This document shows positions 19,893-28,669 of a DNA stretch of 58,810 nt, piece by piece (within the stretch, counting starts at the first letter, position 1; each line of letters opens with the position of its first letter). Source of the stretch: Bacteroides caecigallinarum (GTDB taxonomy: Bacteria; Bacteroidota; Bacteroidia; Bacteroidales; Bacteroidaceae). Made by a program: the position numbers and the translations under genes. Under the pieces are notes generated by a model that worked only from the letters and a program-made list of their open reading frames with translations, made no database searches and was not told the DNA's origin. The stretch spans positions 1-58,810 of the forward strand of contig NZ_JADYTJ010000015.1 of NCBI RefSeq assembly GCF_021531075.1, given 5' to 3'.

Positions 19893-21875
19893 ATGACTAA
19901 AGTTTTAGATTCTAAGATTCCTGAAGGCCCAATAGCTGAGAAATGGACTAACTATAAAGCTCACCAGAAATTGGTGAACCCGGCTAACAAACGCCGCTTG
20001 GATATCATCGTTGTAGGTACAGGTTTGGCAGGTGCTTCTGCTGCCGCTTCACTTGGTGAAATGGGATTCCGTGTATTGAACTTCTGTATCCAGGACTCTC
20101 CACGCCGTGCACACTCTATCGCTGCACAGGGTGGTATCAACGCTGCTAAGAACTATCAGAACGACGGTGACTCTGTATATCGTCTTTTCTACGATACAGT
20201 GAAAGGTGGTGACTATCGTGCTCGTGAAGCTAACGTTTACCGTCTTGCCGAAGTTTCAAACAATATTATCGACCAGTGCGTGGCACAGGGTGTTCCTTTC
20301 GCTCGCGAATACGGTGGTACACTTGCTAACCGTTCTTTCGGTGGTGCACAGGTATCTCGTACTTTCTATGCTAAAGGTCAGACTGGCCAGCAGTTGCTTC
20401 TAGGTGCATACTCTGCATTGAGCCGCCAGGTAGGTGTAGGTACAGTTAAATTGTACACTCGCTATGAAATGCTTGACGTGGTTTTGGTTGAAGGCCGTGC
20501 TCGCGGTATCATCGCTAAGAACCTCGTAACAGGTAAGCTTGAACGTTTCGCTGCTCACGCAGTAGTTATCGCTACTGGTGGTTACGGTAACACTTACTTC
20601 CTTTCTACTAACGCTATGGCATGTAACGTAACAGCTGCTATGTCTTGCTACCGTAAGGGAGCTATGTTTGCTAACCCAGCTTACGTTCAGATCCACCCAA
20701 CATGTATCCCTGTACACGGTGACAAGCAGTCTAAGCTTACACTGATGTCAGAATCACTTCGTAACGATGGTCGTATCTGGGTTCCTAAGAAACTTGAAGA
20801 TGCAAAAGCACTCCAGGCCGGAACTAAGAAGGGTAGCGATATCCCAGAAGAAGACCGTGACTACTATTTGGAACGCCGTTATCCAGCATTTGGTAACCTT
20901 GTTCCACGTGACGTTGCTTCACGTGCTGCCAAGGAACGTTGCGACCACGGATTCGGTGTTAACAACACAGGTCTTGCCGTATTCCTTGACTTCTCTGAAA
21001 GTATCGAACGTCTCGGTCTTGATGTAGTTCTTCAGCGTTACGGTAACCTCTTCGATATGTACGAAGAAATCACAGACGTTAATCCGGGTGAACTTGCAAA
21101 AGAAATCAACGGACGCAAATACTACAACCCAATGATGATTTATCCTGCTATCCACTATACAATGGGTGGTATTTGGGTTGACTACGAACTTCAGACTACT
21201 ATCAAGGGTCTGTTCGCAATCGGTGAATGTAACTTCTCTGACCACGGTGCAAACCGTCTTGGTGCATCTGCATTGATGCAGGGTCTTGCAGACGGTTACT
21301 TCGTATTGCCATACACTATCCAGAACTACTTGTCAGACCAGATTACTGTTCCTCGTTTCTCTACAGATCTTCCTGAATTTGCTGAAGCTGAAAAGGCTGT
21401 TCAGGCTAAGATTGACCACCTGATGAACATCAAGGGTAAGAAGTCAGTTGACTCAATCCACAAGGAATTGGGCCGCGTAATGTGGGAATATGTAGGTATG
21501 GGACGTACTGCAGAAGGCTTGAAAACAGGTTTGGCTCGTCTGAAAGAAATCCGTAAGGAATTCGAAACAGAACTGTTTATCCCTGGAGCTAAAGAAGGTA
21601 TGAACATCGAGCTTGACAAGGCATTCCGTCTTGACGACTTCATCACAATGGGTCAGCTTATCGCTTACGATGCTTTGAACCGTGAAGAATCTTGCGGTGG
21701 TCACTTCCGTGAAGAGCACCAGACAGAAGAAGGTGAAGCTAAGCGTGATGACGAAAACTTCTTCTATGTAGCTTGCTGGGAATACCAGGGTAGCGACGAC
21801 AAGGCTCCTGTACTTTATAAGGAACCATTGGTTTACGAAGCAATTAAAGTACAGACTCGTAATTACAAATCATAA
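19893..21875 (+). CDS. frdA: Fumarate reductase/succinate dehydrogenase flavoprotein subunit
   Basis: This 660-residue flavoprotein has an FAD dinucleotide fold ([19 protein letters not shown]), the covalent-FAD His in [11 protein letters not shown] (about residue 75), the substrate-site segment HPTCIPVHG and [10 protein letters not shown], and a C-terminal helical domain with MGRTAEGL. It reduces fumarate to succinate at the cytoplasmic face of the membrane. The ATG at 19893 is preferred; an in-frame TTG 12 bp upstream is less likely. It follows frdC by 34 bp. Confidence 0.96.
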   Translation: MTKVLDSKIPEGPIAEKWTNYKAHQKLVNPANKRRLDIIVVGTGLAGASAAASLGEMGFRVLNFCIQDSPRRAHSIAAQGGINAAKNYQNDGDSVYRLFYDTVKGGDYRAREANVYRLAEVSNNIIDQCVAQGVPFAREYGGTLANRSFGGAQVSRTFYAKGQTGQQLLLGAYSALSRQVGVGTVKLYTRYEMLDVVLVEGRARGIIAKNLVTGKLERFAAHAVVIATGGYGNTYFLSTNAMACNVTAAMSCYRKGAMFANPAYVQIHPTCIPVHGDKQSKLTLMSESLRNDGRIWVPKKLEDAKALQAGTKKGSDIPEEDRDYYLERRYPAFGNLVPRDVASRAAKERCDHGFGVNNTGLAVFLDFSESIERLGLDVVLQRYGNLFDMYEEITDVNPGELAKEINGRKYYNPMMIYPAIHYTMGGIWVDYELQTTIKGLFAIGECNFSDHGANRLGASALMQGLADGYFVLPYTIQNYLSDQITVPRFSTDLPEFAEAEKAVQAKIDHLMNIKGKKSVDSIHKELGRVMWEYVGMGRTAEGLKTGLARLKEIRKEFETELFIPGAKEGMNIELDKAFRLDDFITMGQLIAYDALNREESCGGHFREEHQTEEGEAKRDDENFFYVACWEYQGSDDKAPVLYKEPLVYEAIKVQTRNYKS

Positions 21876-21884
21876 GTTTAATTA

Positions 21885-21924
21885 GTTGACAAGGTACTAG
21901 TTGACTAGAAACTAGTTGACTAGG
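21885..21924. repeat. Left arm of the IVS-like element in the frd operon
   Basis: The arm starts GTTGACAAGGTACTAG and ends ACTAGTTGACTAGG. It begins 9 bp after the frdA stop. Its ends (GTTGAC and ACTAGG) are matched in inverted orientation by the arm at 22302-22332, on the far side of the four-helix-bundle gene. Confidence 0.8.
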
Positions 21925-21940
21925 TTAAAGAAATGAATAT

Positions 21941-22306
21941 ATGAGTAGTCATAAAAGTTTGCTCGTTTGGAATAGAAGTATTGCAATGGTTAAATCTTTG
22001 TATTTGATTACTCAGAACTTTCCTTCATGTGAATTATATGGTATCACCTCTCAGATGCGACGTGCTGCCATATCTATCCCTTCAAATATAGCAGAAGGGT
22101 ATGCTAGGGCACATGACAAAGAGTTATTACATTTTCTTTATATATCATTAGGGTCTGCATCCGAGTTAGAGACTCAATTGATTATCTGTAAAGATATTGG
22201 GTATCTTACCGAAGAACAATATGTGGAGCTTGAGATTATGAACAGTGAAATAATGAAAATGCTGACATCACTGATAAATAATAAAAAGAAAACCATAACC
22301 TCCTAG
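21941..22306 (+). CDS. Four-helix-bundle protein, 23S rRNA intervening-sequence (S23) family
   Basis: This 121-residue protein has the family signature: LLVWNRSIAMVKSLYLIT near the start, then YGITSQMRRAAISIPSNIAE GYAR (residues about 35-58), then FLYISLGSASELETQL and a C-terminal helix. The family was first found inside intervening sequences of 23S rRNA; relatives include the Avd accessory protein of diversity-generating retroelements. The molecular role is not established. It sits between frdA and frdB, which are normally adjacent, and is enclosed by inverted CTAG arms. Its TAG stop (22304-22306) lies in the first CTAG of the right arm. Codon use is plainer than in frdA and frdB, which suggests insertion. 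Confidence 0.9.
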   Translation: MSSHKSLLVWNRSIAMVKSLYLITQNFPSCELYGITSQMRRAAISIPSNIAEGYARAHDKELLHFLYISLGSASELETQLIICKDIGYLTEEQYVELEIMNSEIMKMLTSLINNKKKTITS

Positions 22307-22332
22307 TATCTAGTACCTAGTATCTAGTCAAC
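22302..22332. repeat. Right arm of the IVS-like element in the frd operon
   Basis: The arm starts CCTAGTATCTAG and ends CTAGTATCTAGTCAAC. Its reverse complement starts GTTGACTAG and ends ACTAGG, as does the left arm at 21885-21924. The frdB start is 18 bp beyond. Confidence 0.8.
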
Positions 22333-22350
22333 TCAAATAAAAGAAGTAAA

Positions 22351-23106
22351 ATGGATAAAAATATATCATTTACGCTGAAAGTATGGCGTCAGAACGGACC
22401 TAAGGATAAAGGTCATTTCGATACATTCCAGATGAAAGACATTCCGGGTGATACTTCATTCCTCGAAATGCTTGATATCTTGAATGAAATGTTGATTGAA
22501 GAAGGTAAAGAACCTATAGTATTCGACCACGACTGCCGTGAAGGTATCTGCGGTATGTGCTCATTGTACATCAACGGACACCCACACGGACCTGCAACAG
22601 GTGCTACTACTTGCCAGATCTATATGCGTCGTTTCAATGATGGTGATACTATCACAGTAGAACCTTGGCGTTCGGCAGGTTTCCCTGTAATCAAGGACTT
22701 GATGGTAGACCGTTCAGCATACGACAAGATTATGCAGGCTGGTGGTTTCGTAAGTGTAAATACAGGTGCTCCACAGGATGCTAACGCAATTCTTATCCCT
22801 AAGACAATTGCTGACGAAGCTATGGATGCTGCTACATGTATCGGTTGCGGTGCTTGTGTAGCTGCTTGTAAGAACGGTTCTGCTATGCTTTTCGTTTCTG
22901 CAAAAGTTAGCCAGTTGAACCTTCTTCCACAGGGTAAACCAGAAGCTTTGCGTCGTGCTAAAGCTATGTTGTCAAAGATGGATGAACTTGGTTTCGGTAA
23001 CTGTACAAACACTCGTGCTTGTGAGGCTGAATGTCCTAAATGCGTTTCAATCAGCAATATTGCCCGTTTGAACCGCGACTTCATCAAAGCAAAACTGAAA
23101 GACTAA
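22351..23106 (+). CDS. frdB: Fumarate reductase/succinate dehydrogenase iron-sulfur subunit
   Basis: This 251-residue protein carries the 2Fe-2S motif [10 protein letters not shown] (about 67-76) with the further Cys in TTCQIYMR, and two C-terminal clusters in [15 protein letters not shown] and [14 protein letters not shown]. It relays electrons from the cytochrome b to the flavoprotein. It is separated from frdA by the four-helix-bundle element but is still followed by the operon terminator, so it must be read through or from the element. Codon bias matches frdC and frdA. Confidence 0.96.
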   Translation: MDKNISFTLKVWRQNGPKDKGHFDTFQMKDIPGDTSFLEMLDILNEMLIEEGKEPIVFDHDCREGICGMCSLYINGHPHGPATGATTCQIYMRRFNDGDTITVEPWRSAGFPVIKDLMVDRSAYDKIMQAGGFVSVNTGAPQDANAILIPKTIADEAMDAATCIGCGACVAACKNGSAMLFVSAKVSQLNLLPQGKPEALRRAKAMLSKMDELGFGNCTNTRACEAECPKCVSISNIARLNRDFIKAKLKD

Positions 23107-23129
23107 TAACAGTCTATATAATAGAATCA

Positions 23130-23166
23130 AAATCCGGCCTCATTAATTTGAAGCCGGATTTTTTGT
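23130..23166 (+). terminator. Rho-independent terminator of the frd operon
   Basis: AAATCCGGC (23130-23138) pairs with GCCGGATTT (about 23153-23161), followed by a T-run. It starts 24 bp after the frdB stop. Confidence 0.9.
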
Positions 23167-23269
23167 ATCTTTTGCTCTGACTTAACCTATGTTTAAGACT
23201 TTAATTATAATGTGCATAATATGTATAATGTGAAATATTTTTAAATGTATAACTTTTATTGGCTAAATA

Positions 23270-23301
23270 TTTGCATATTATATGTGTATATTATACATTT
23301 G
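23270..23301 (+). promoter_or_regulatory. Strong Bacteroides-type promoter of an intergenic transcript
   Basis: TTTG (23270-23273), a 20-bp spacer and TACATTTG (23294-23301) match both boxes of the Bacteroides sigma-ABfr promoter exactly. No gene starts within the next 280 bp, and a terminator follows at 23348. Confidence 0.75.
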
Positions 23302-23307
23302 TCATGT

Positions 23308-23375
23308 GATTTTTTTCATAGTATTAGATTTAAGGTTAACAAGGTACGGGGACAAGGCGTTGTCCCCTTTTTTAT
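23308..23375 (+). ncRNA. Candidate small RNA, about 65 nt
   Basis: A consensus promoter (23270-23301) predicts a start near 23308. The transcript would end at the hairpin GGGGACAA-ggcg-TTGTCCCC (23348-23367) followed by six T residues. There is no reading frame of note inside. It may be a stand-alone small RNA, or a terminated leader of the regulator gene 220 bp further on. I did not recognise it as a named RNA family. Confidence 0.55.
23348..23375 (+). terminator. Rho-independent terminator of the candidate small RNA
   Basis: An 8-bp perfect GC-rich stem with a 4-nt loop (GGGGACAA, ggcg, TTGTCCCC) is followed directly by TTTTTT. Confidence 0.85.
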
Positions 23376-23478
23376 TTATACAGTTAGTGTTCTGTTTCAT
23401 AATTAATAATCGCTTTTTACTTATCTACTAATGTGATAGTTAAAATGCTCGTTTCAGTGTTAACGATGGTTAATACGT

Positions 23479-23488
23479 GGGGGGGGGG
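23479..23488 (+). repeat. Homopolymeric tract of ten G residues
   Basis: Ten consecutive G residues lie 16-25 bp upstream of the -7-like TATATTTG at 23504, where the -33 region would be. Such tracts slip during replication and can alter promoter spacing. Confidence 0.8.
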
Positions 23489-23503
23489 TAAATGGACTTT
23501 CAA

Positions 23504-23569
23504 TATATTTGTTCTTACGAAACAAATGGTATTAAATCAACTATTATAATATTTGTTTCGTAAGAACAA
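23504..23569. promoter_or_regulatory. -7 box and paired 19-bp inverted operator-like repeats upstream of the fimbrial regulator
   Basis: TATATTTG (23504-23511) matches the -7 consensus. It overlaps TTGTTCTTACGAAACAAAT (23509-23527), which recurs perfectly inverted at 23551-23569, 23 bp apart. Each arm is itself a partial dyad (TTGTT...AACAA), so the region looks like two dimer sites 44 bp apart, about four helical turns. The regulator gene starts 22 bp downstream. The loop is too short for a typical invertible promoter. Confidence 0.6.
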
Positions 23570-23590
23570 GAAAGATTTTTAGCGGTAAAT

Positions 23591-25216
23591 ATGAAACTGA
23601 TTATTTCTATAATATTTATGCTCTTATCCTCTTCGATATGGGCTATAAGCGAAGTTTCAGGAATATTACAGCTTCGTGATATAAATGTAATGCCAGAGAA
23701 ATTGTTGCAAAGACTTGACAGCCTGGATAAGAATAAGTTGGAATCCGATTATAAGATTCAATATCTTCGTAGTTATGCATATTATTCATTGTCCAGGTTT
23801 AGTGTGGCGTACGAATATGCATTGTCTGCTTTCAAGGATGAAGATATAAGGAAAGATACGGCAGTATTCGACCGTACTTTGATTCTTCTTGGCGAGAATG
23901 CAATATTCTCGTATAGAATAGAAGATGCTTGCAAGATTGTTTCCAACGGTTTGCAATATGCATATAATCGTTCGGACTCTAACCTTATAGCCAATATGTT
24001 ATTTATGGAGGGATTGCTTTACAGGAAAGTGGATAATCTGAAGAAAAGCTATGAGTATTTTGATAAAGCCATTAGAATTTTGAGTAAAAATTCTGACTCA
24101 GGTTCCCGATTGAGAATATCTCAAATTAAAGGTTTCTTGTGTGAAGCATATATCTCGGACAACATGCTGGATGAAGCGTGGAATGTGGCTTTGAAGAGAG
24201 GCTCTTTGTTGAAGCTACTTCGTGAGGAAGGGGAATCACATATGCTCGTCGACAAGCAGGAAGCCGATTTTTATAGTAAAGTGGCATTCCTGGCACATAA
24301 GCAAGGGCGTTACATAGTAGCAAACGAATACTATGAAAAATTTCTTACGACAGATTTTTCGAAAACAAATTTAGGATTACTAGATATCAACGATTATCTG
24401 TTGGAGATAGGTAAATATCGGGATGTGATAGAAAACAACAAACGTTTTTTCCTTGGTGTAGATTTGGATGATGCAATATCAGTGGTTTATCAAAGAGCCC
24501 TGCTTCAAAGTGCAAGAGCATATCAGGGAGAAGGGATGTATGAATCTGCCTATAAAGCATTGAGTAAGTTATCCGAGATAAAGGAAAGGCATCGTCTGGA
24601 TATAAACCGTCAGTTGGTGTTAAATAGAGCAGATACTACAGAGCTTTTGCAATATAAATTGGATTTGCATAAGGCTCAGCATGAGTTGGAAAGCCGGCAG
24701 AAGCTTATAGTTCTGTTTATAGCATTGATACTTATAATGCTGGTGTTGCTGTTATGGCTGCTATACGAACGTAGGACACTTAATAAGAAAAATAAGAAGA
24801 TTTCGTCATTGCTAGTCGAGCTGAGTGATGCCCGCAGTAGTGCTGATGGTGTAAACTCGGAGGATGATACAGAATCAGATCCTGACTATAAGATATTCCT
24901 GAGGTTTGATGAAAAGGTAAGAGAAGAGCACCTTTATCTGAAATATCAGTTGCAAAGGGATGATTTTGCCCGTATAATGGGGGTAGACAGAAACCGTTTT
25001 GCAGCTATAATCAAAGAGTATACCTGTGGTGGAAATCTTAATTCATATCTTAATGATATGCGTCTTGAGCATTCCATTTATCTTTTCAAGAATTACCCGG
25101 AAATGTCAATACAGGAGATAGGCGATGCAAGTGCTCTTCCTAGCTCTACTACTTTCTATAGGCTGTTCAAAGAAAAATTCGGTTTAAGTCCAAAAGCTTT
25201 TAGGGAGCAGTTGTAA
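23591..25216 (+). CDS. Membrane-anchored TPR / AraC-type transcriptional regulator
   Basis: This 541-residue protein has a signal peptide (about 1-18), a periplasmic TPR-like helical region (about 20-365, with NLKKSYEYFDKAI and GRYIVANEYYEKF), a transmembrane helix (about 373-392), a short coiled coil and a cytoplasmic C-terminal AraC-type helix-turn-helix (about 440-541, MGVDRNRFAAII, IGDASALPSSTTFYRLFKEKFGLSPKAF). It has no kinase or receiver domain. In Bacteroidales such one-chain regulators often stand next to fimbrial or surface operons; here the five fimbrial genes follow on the same strand. It probably controls them, and the dyads upstream may be its own binding sites. Confidence 0.8.
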   Translation: MKLIISIIFMLLSSSIWAISEVSGILQLRDINVMPEKLLQRLDSLDKNKLESDYKIQYLRSYAYYSLSRFSVAYEYALSAFKDEDIRKDTAVFDRTLILLGENAIFSYRIEDACKIVSNGLQYAYNRSDSNLIANMLFMEGLLYRKVDNLKKSYEYFDKAIRILSKNSDSGSRLRISQIKGFLCEAYISDNMLDEAWNVALKRGSLLKLLREEGESHMLVDKQEADFYSKVAFLAHKQGRYIVANEYYEKFLTTDFSKTNLGLLDINDYLLEIGKYRDVIENNKRFFLGVDLDDAISVVYQRALLQSARAYQGEGMYESAYKALSKLSEIKERHRLDINRQLVLNRADTTELLQYKLDLHKAQHELESRQKLIVLFIALILIMLVLLLWLLYERRTLNKKNKKISSLLVELSDARSSADGVNSEDDTESDPDYKIFLRFDEKVREEHLYLKYQLQRDDFARIMGVDRNRFAAIIKEYTCGGNLNSYLNDMRLEHSIYLFKNYPEMSIQEIGDASALPSSTTFYRLFKEKFGLSPKAFREQL

Positions 25217-25252
25217 CTATTGATTCCCCAAAAAATATTTTGATATTCCCAA

Positions 25253-25299
25253 AAAGTCAATCTACTCTTTAACAACTTGTGATAGAGTGGATTGACTTT
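25253..25299. terminator. 16-bp hairpin after the regulator gene
   Basis: AAAGTCAATCTACTCT (25253-25268) pairs with AGAGTGGATTGACTTT (25284-25299) with a single G-T wobble and a 15-nt loop. It is a strong hairpin, but the T-run on the plus strand is short, so it may be a weak terminator or an attenuator before the fimbrial operon. Confidence 0.6.
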
Positions 25300-25379
25300 C
25301 CATATTATATATGACAAACTGAAAACACATTTTGACTAATCGGGAATTTGTAAATATTACAGTTTTGTTTTAGCTTTAT

Positions 25380-25387
25380 TAAATTTG
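25380..25387 (+). promoter_or_regulatory. -7 box of the fimbrial operon
   Basis: TAAATTTG matches TAnnTTTG. The best -33 candidate is only TTAC at 25357-25360 (19-bp spacer), consistent with a promoter that needs an activator. The first gene starts at 25452. Confidence 0.5.
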
Positions 25388-25451
25388 CACTGAAAAAAGG
25401 TAGAAGAACCTTGAGATGTTTTTAGGTAATAAGCTGTAATAAGTAATAGTC

Positions 25452-26582
25452 ATGAAATTTTTTTTCAGGAAACACCCGGTCTTATTGCTGTTGTTTATAC
25501 TCTTCTATAATATAACTGCATTTGCTATGGGTGATGGAAAAGTTTCTTCAGATTCCATGATTGTTTTCAGATTTATCCCAAACGACTTGATGTTCTACGA
25601 TTCAAAGAGACTTGGTTTCAGGGAGTCTCTGTTCCGTTCGTTGGACTTGATAAACAATCATAAAGAAGATATAGAAGCAGGTAAGGCTGTGGTTGTGATA
25701 CATGGATACTGTACCTCATTCCCTTCATATGCGGCAAACAGATATGCTGCCAAGAATCGCAGTAACCAGGTTAAATCGTATTTTATCACCAACTACTGGA
25801 TGAAAGAGCAATTCTATAAGACCCGCAATCATGTAGAGGCATACAAAGGCCAGAAGGATATAGTGGCTGTGGTGGGTATAGAATATCTTCCCGGATATGA
25901 GCCGAAAAGAGAAGAGCCAAAATTCGAACCGCTGGTTTCGGATAGCAGTATTCCAGTATACGGAATCCCTGCCGATATTATGCCGTCAGAACTGCCGGTA
26001 GCATGGGTTGTTCCTCAGAGGATGGAATCTGTAGACGAGGAACGTCCTTCATGGATTAAACTCCCTATTATCCTTAAATCAAATCTTATATACGATGCAA
26101 TGCTTGCCCCATCGTTGGAAATAGAATATGTGATAAACGACCGCTGGTCGGCCGGAGTGGAAACTTCTATAGCATGGTGGCACAACGTCAAGAAACCTTG
26201 GTATTATCAGATTGCCACACTTATCCCCGAGGTGCGTTACAGAATAGATGCACGCAGACCGGGACATTATCACACAGTAGGATTGTTCGGTGGAGCCGGT
26301 TGGTATGACCTGCAGTATAAAAAGACAGGCTATCAGGGTGAACTCTGGATGGCAGGAGCAAGCTATTCATATTCATTTCCAATCAATAAATTGCTGGGAT
26401 TTGAGGCAGGAGTCGGAATGGGTTTCATGAGTGCCAAATACGAGGAATATTTTCCGCAGGACGGACACTTTGCATATATGCAGACCACGCGTACAAACTT
26501 TTTCGGTCCGCTACGCCTTAAGTTTGCTTTGGTATTTGATTTAAACAAGTATTTCAAATCAATGAAAGGAGGTGCAAGATGA
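25452..26582 (+). CDS. DUF3575-type fimbrial-locus outer-membrane protein
   Basis: This 376-residue exported protein has a signal peptide (about 1-25). The N-terminal half resembles an OmpA-associated periplasmic region. The C-terminal part (about 205-376), starting IILKSNLIYDAMLAPSLEIEY and running through VGLFGGAGWYDLQY to PLRLKFALVFDL, has the alternating pattern of an eight-stranded beta-barrel as in DUF3575 proteins. Such genes open many Bacteroidetes fimbrial operons and are thought to help place or anchor the fimbria in the outer membrane. Its stop overlaps the next start by 4 bp, so translation is probably coupled. Confidence 0.8.
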   Translation: MKFFFRKHPVLLLLFILFYNITAFAMGDGKVSSDSMIVFRFIPNDLMFYDSKRLGFRESLFRSLDLINNHKEDIEAGKAVVVIHGYCTSFPSYAANRYAAKNRSNQVKSYFITNYWMKEQFYKTRNHVEAYKGQKDIVAVVGIEYLPGYEPKREEPKFEPLVSDSSIPVYGIPADIMPSELPVAWVVPQRMESVDEERPSWIKLPIILKSNLIYDAMLAPSLEIEYVINDRWSAGVETSIAWWHNVKKPWYYQIATLIPEVRYRIDARRPGHYHTVGLFGGAGWYDLQYKKTGYQGELWMAGASYSYSFPINKLLGFEAGVGMGFMSAKYEEYFPQDGHFAYMQTTRTNFFGPLRLKFALVFDLNKYFKSMKGGAR

Positions 26583-27595
26583 TACGCCCGGACAGAATAT
26601 TATTATTATGCCTCTTCGCCGTATCATTGTTGTCGGGATGCAGGAAAGAATTATGCTATAATCATGAAGAACATTCGCTGACGGTGAAATTCAATGCCGT
26701 CGCATCATGGATGTGTGAATGGGAGGTAGCCGGATTTAAGGATTGGAGTACCGAATGGAATCCTGCATGGCCTAGAGAATACGATGAGTTTCGTCCGGAT
26801 CCGGCAGAAGGAATCAGGGCTGTAGTCTATACCGGCGATAAGGCTGTAGAATACAATATTGGCACTGAAGGCGGCAGGGTACAGATGTCGGAAGGTACAC
26901 ACTCTATACTGTTCTATAATAACGATACGGAGTATATCGTGTTCGACCAACTTAACTCCTCCGGAACAGCTTCGGCAACTACGAGAACACGTACACGCAG
27001 CGGTTTCAAAGCCTTGCACGAAGGCGAACGAACCATTACACCGCCTGACATTCTCTATAGTGAATATATAGAGGAGTATGTAGCCGAGAAAACGCTGGAA
27101 CCGATAGATATTCCGATAACGATGCATCCGCTTACATTCAAATATCTGGTGCGTTACCGCTTCAAGTCCGGTCAGAAATATCTGCTGCGGGCACAAGGAG
27201 CATTAGCGGGAATGGCAGAGAAAGTATATCTGCAGGACGGGCATACAGACGGAACAGCCTCTACTATATTGTTTGACTGCAAGGTAGACGATTTGGGTTG
27301 TACAGCCACAATACAGTCGTTCGGTGTACCCGATTACTCCGTTACCGAAGGATATACAACAGACCAGAGCGATAAACGTTACACCCTCACGCTGGAAGTA
27401 CAGTTAAAGAACGGAAAGAAACTTGATTTCGAGTTCGATGTAACAGATGAGGTGAAAGCACAACCACGCGGAGGAATCCTCCAAGTGACGGACATTGAGA
27501 TAAGCGATGAGGACGGACAGCAAGGTTCCGGAGGATTCGACCCCGACGTAGACGACTGGGGGGATGAAATAGAGATTCCGCTACCAATAGGTTGA
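26579..27595 (+). CDS. DUF5119-type fimbrial lipoprotein
   Basis: This 338-residue lipoprotein has the signal ILLLCLFAVSLLSGC with the lipobox Cys at about residue 21. The mature part has RTRTRSGFKALHEGE (about 138-152), with several Arg sites where a trypsin-like gingipain-type protease could cut, then beta-rich sequence with LDFEFDVTDEVK near the end. DUF5119 proteins are found in Mfa/Fim-type operons as accessory or anchor subunits. The ATG overlaps the previous stop as ATGA. The gene is GC-richer than the fimbrillin gene that follows. Confidence 0.75.
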   Translation: MIRPDRILLLCLFAVSLLSGCRKELCYNHEEHSLTVKFNAVASWMCEWEVAGFKDWSTEWNPAWPREYDEFRPDPAEGIRAVVYTGDKAVEYNIGTEGGRVQMSEGTHSILFYNNDTEYIVFDQLNSSGTASATTRTRTRSGFKALHEGERTITPPDILYSEYIEEYVAEKTLEPIDIPITMHPLTFKYLVRYRFKSGQKYLLRAQGALAGMAEKVYLQDGHTDGTASTILFDCKVDDLGCTATIQSFGVPDYSVTEGYTTDQSDKRYTLTLEVQLKNGKKLDFEFDVTDEVKAQPRGGILQVTDIEISDEDGQQGSGGFDPDVDDWGDEIEIPLPIG

Positions 27596-27645
27596 TAAAT
27601 GATAATGTGAAATAAAAATTTGTATAACATTTAATATTAAAAATT

Positions 27646-28641
27646 ATGAAGAGAAATCTATTATTTTGTGGAGTAGCAGCTTTGGCATTTGCAAGCTGTA
27701 CTCAGAATGAAGTTCTCAATGTAAACGAGAACAGGGCAATTGGGTTTGATGCATTCGTGGGAAAGGCTACTAAAGCAGGTGAAGTTGTACAAGCAAGTTT
27801 CAGTAAGTTTGCCGTATATGGTTCATATACGACTGACAATTCAAATTGGACACCTGTATATCAGAATGTAACAGTTAATGGTACTAATAACTCTAATTGG
27901 ACGCCAGAGAAGCAAGCTTATTGGCAATCAGGAGCAGACTATAGTTTCTGTGCTTATTCTAATGGGAATGATGTTTTGGCAGATAATAAAGTTACTTTTG
28001 ATGCTGCAACGACAAAACTTTCTTTTACTAATTATGAAGCAGGAGAAAATGATTTAGTAGTAGCTTCGAATAGTACAATTAGAAGTGTAAATCCATCTAG
28101 TCAAGGTGAAGTCCAGCTAAGTTTTAAACATATGCTTTCTAAGGTGAAGTTTACATTTAAAACTGATGCTAGTGATAACTATACTATGAAAGTAAATTCT
28201 CTGAAAATTAGTAATGCTATAAAAACAGGTAGCTGTGATTATACAAACGGTACAATTGGAGATTGGACTGGTAGTGCTGATGGAGAATATATTTATACAG
28301 TTACTGGTTTAACTGATTTTGCGGCAACATCTGGGGCTCCATTTGAAACAGTAATGTATTTAATTCCTCAAGCTAATGCTTCTTTAGAAGCAACAATATC
28401 GGTTAATGTCACTGATGGTGGTGCATTGGATAAGACAAAAACTTTTAATGTTCCATTAAAATATACACCAGCAACGGTTGATGGAAAAGGTACAGCTGAT
28501 AAATGGACAGAAGGATATGTTTATAATTATATTGCGACAATAAATCCTGATGATGTAACAGATGAAGTAAATGAAATAACATTTACTACTGAAGTTGGTA
28601 CTTGGACTGAATCAAATGACCAGAATTGGCCGGCTAATTAA
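27646..28641 (+). CDS. Fimbrillin family protein (probable major subunit)
   Basis: This 331-residue lipoprotein starts MKRNLLFCGVAALAFASC (Cys 18). It has the fimbrillin pattern: a short N-terminal strand, a GKATKAGEVV segment (about 42-51) fit for Arg/Lys-protease maturation, then SFSKFAVYGSYT, and LSFKHMLSKVKFTF (about 162-175), typical of fimbrillin-A relatives. In type V fimbriae, protease removal of the N-terminal part frees a groove for strand exchange between subunits. The gene is clearly AT-richer than its neighbours, and it is followed by a hairpin that could limit read-through, both fitting a major, exchangeable subunit. Confidence 0.82.
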   Translation: MKRNLLFCGVAALAFASCTQNEVLNVNENRAIGFDAFVGKATKAGEVVQASFSKFAVYGSYTTDNSNWTPVYQNVTVNGTNNSNWTPEKQAYWQSGADYSFCAYSNGNDVLADNKVTFDAATTKLSFTNYEAGENDLVVASNSTIRSVNPSSQGEVQLSFKHMLSKVKFTFKTDASDNYTMKVNSLKISNAIKTGSCDYTNGTIGDWTGSADGEYIYTVTGLTDFAATSGAPFETVMYLIPQANASLEATISVNVTDGGALDKTKTFNVPLKYTPATVDGKGTADKWTEGYVYNYIATINPDDVTDEVNEITFTTEVGTWTESNDQNWPAN

Positions 28642-28669
28642 TATTATAGAAAGTCTAACTACTATAGGT

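Noticed and set aside
21941..22306. Avd component of a diversity-generating retroelement
   Set aside because: The protein is in the same broad four-helix family, but there is no reverse transcriptase, no template/variable repeat pair and no target gene nearby.
23509..23569. Invertible promoter flanked by 19-bp inverted repeats
   Set aside because: The segment between the arms is only 23 bp, holds no complete promoter, and no recombinase gene is near. Invertible promoters of Bacteroides are usually much longer. Paired operators fit better.
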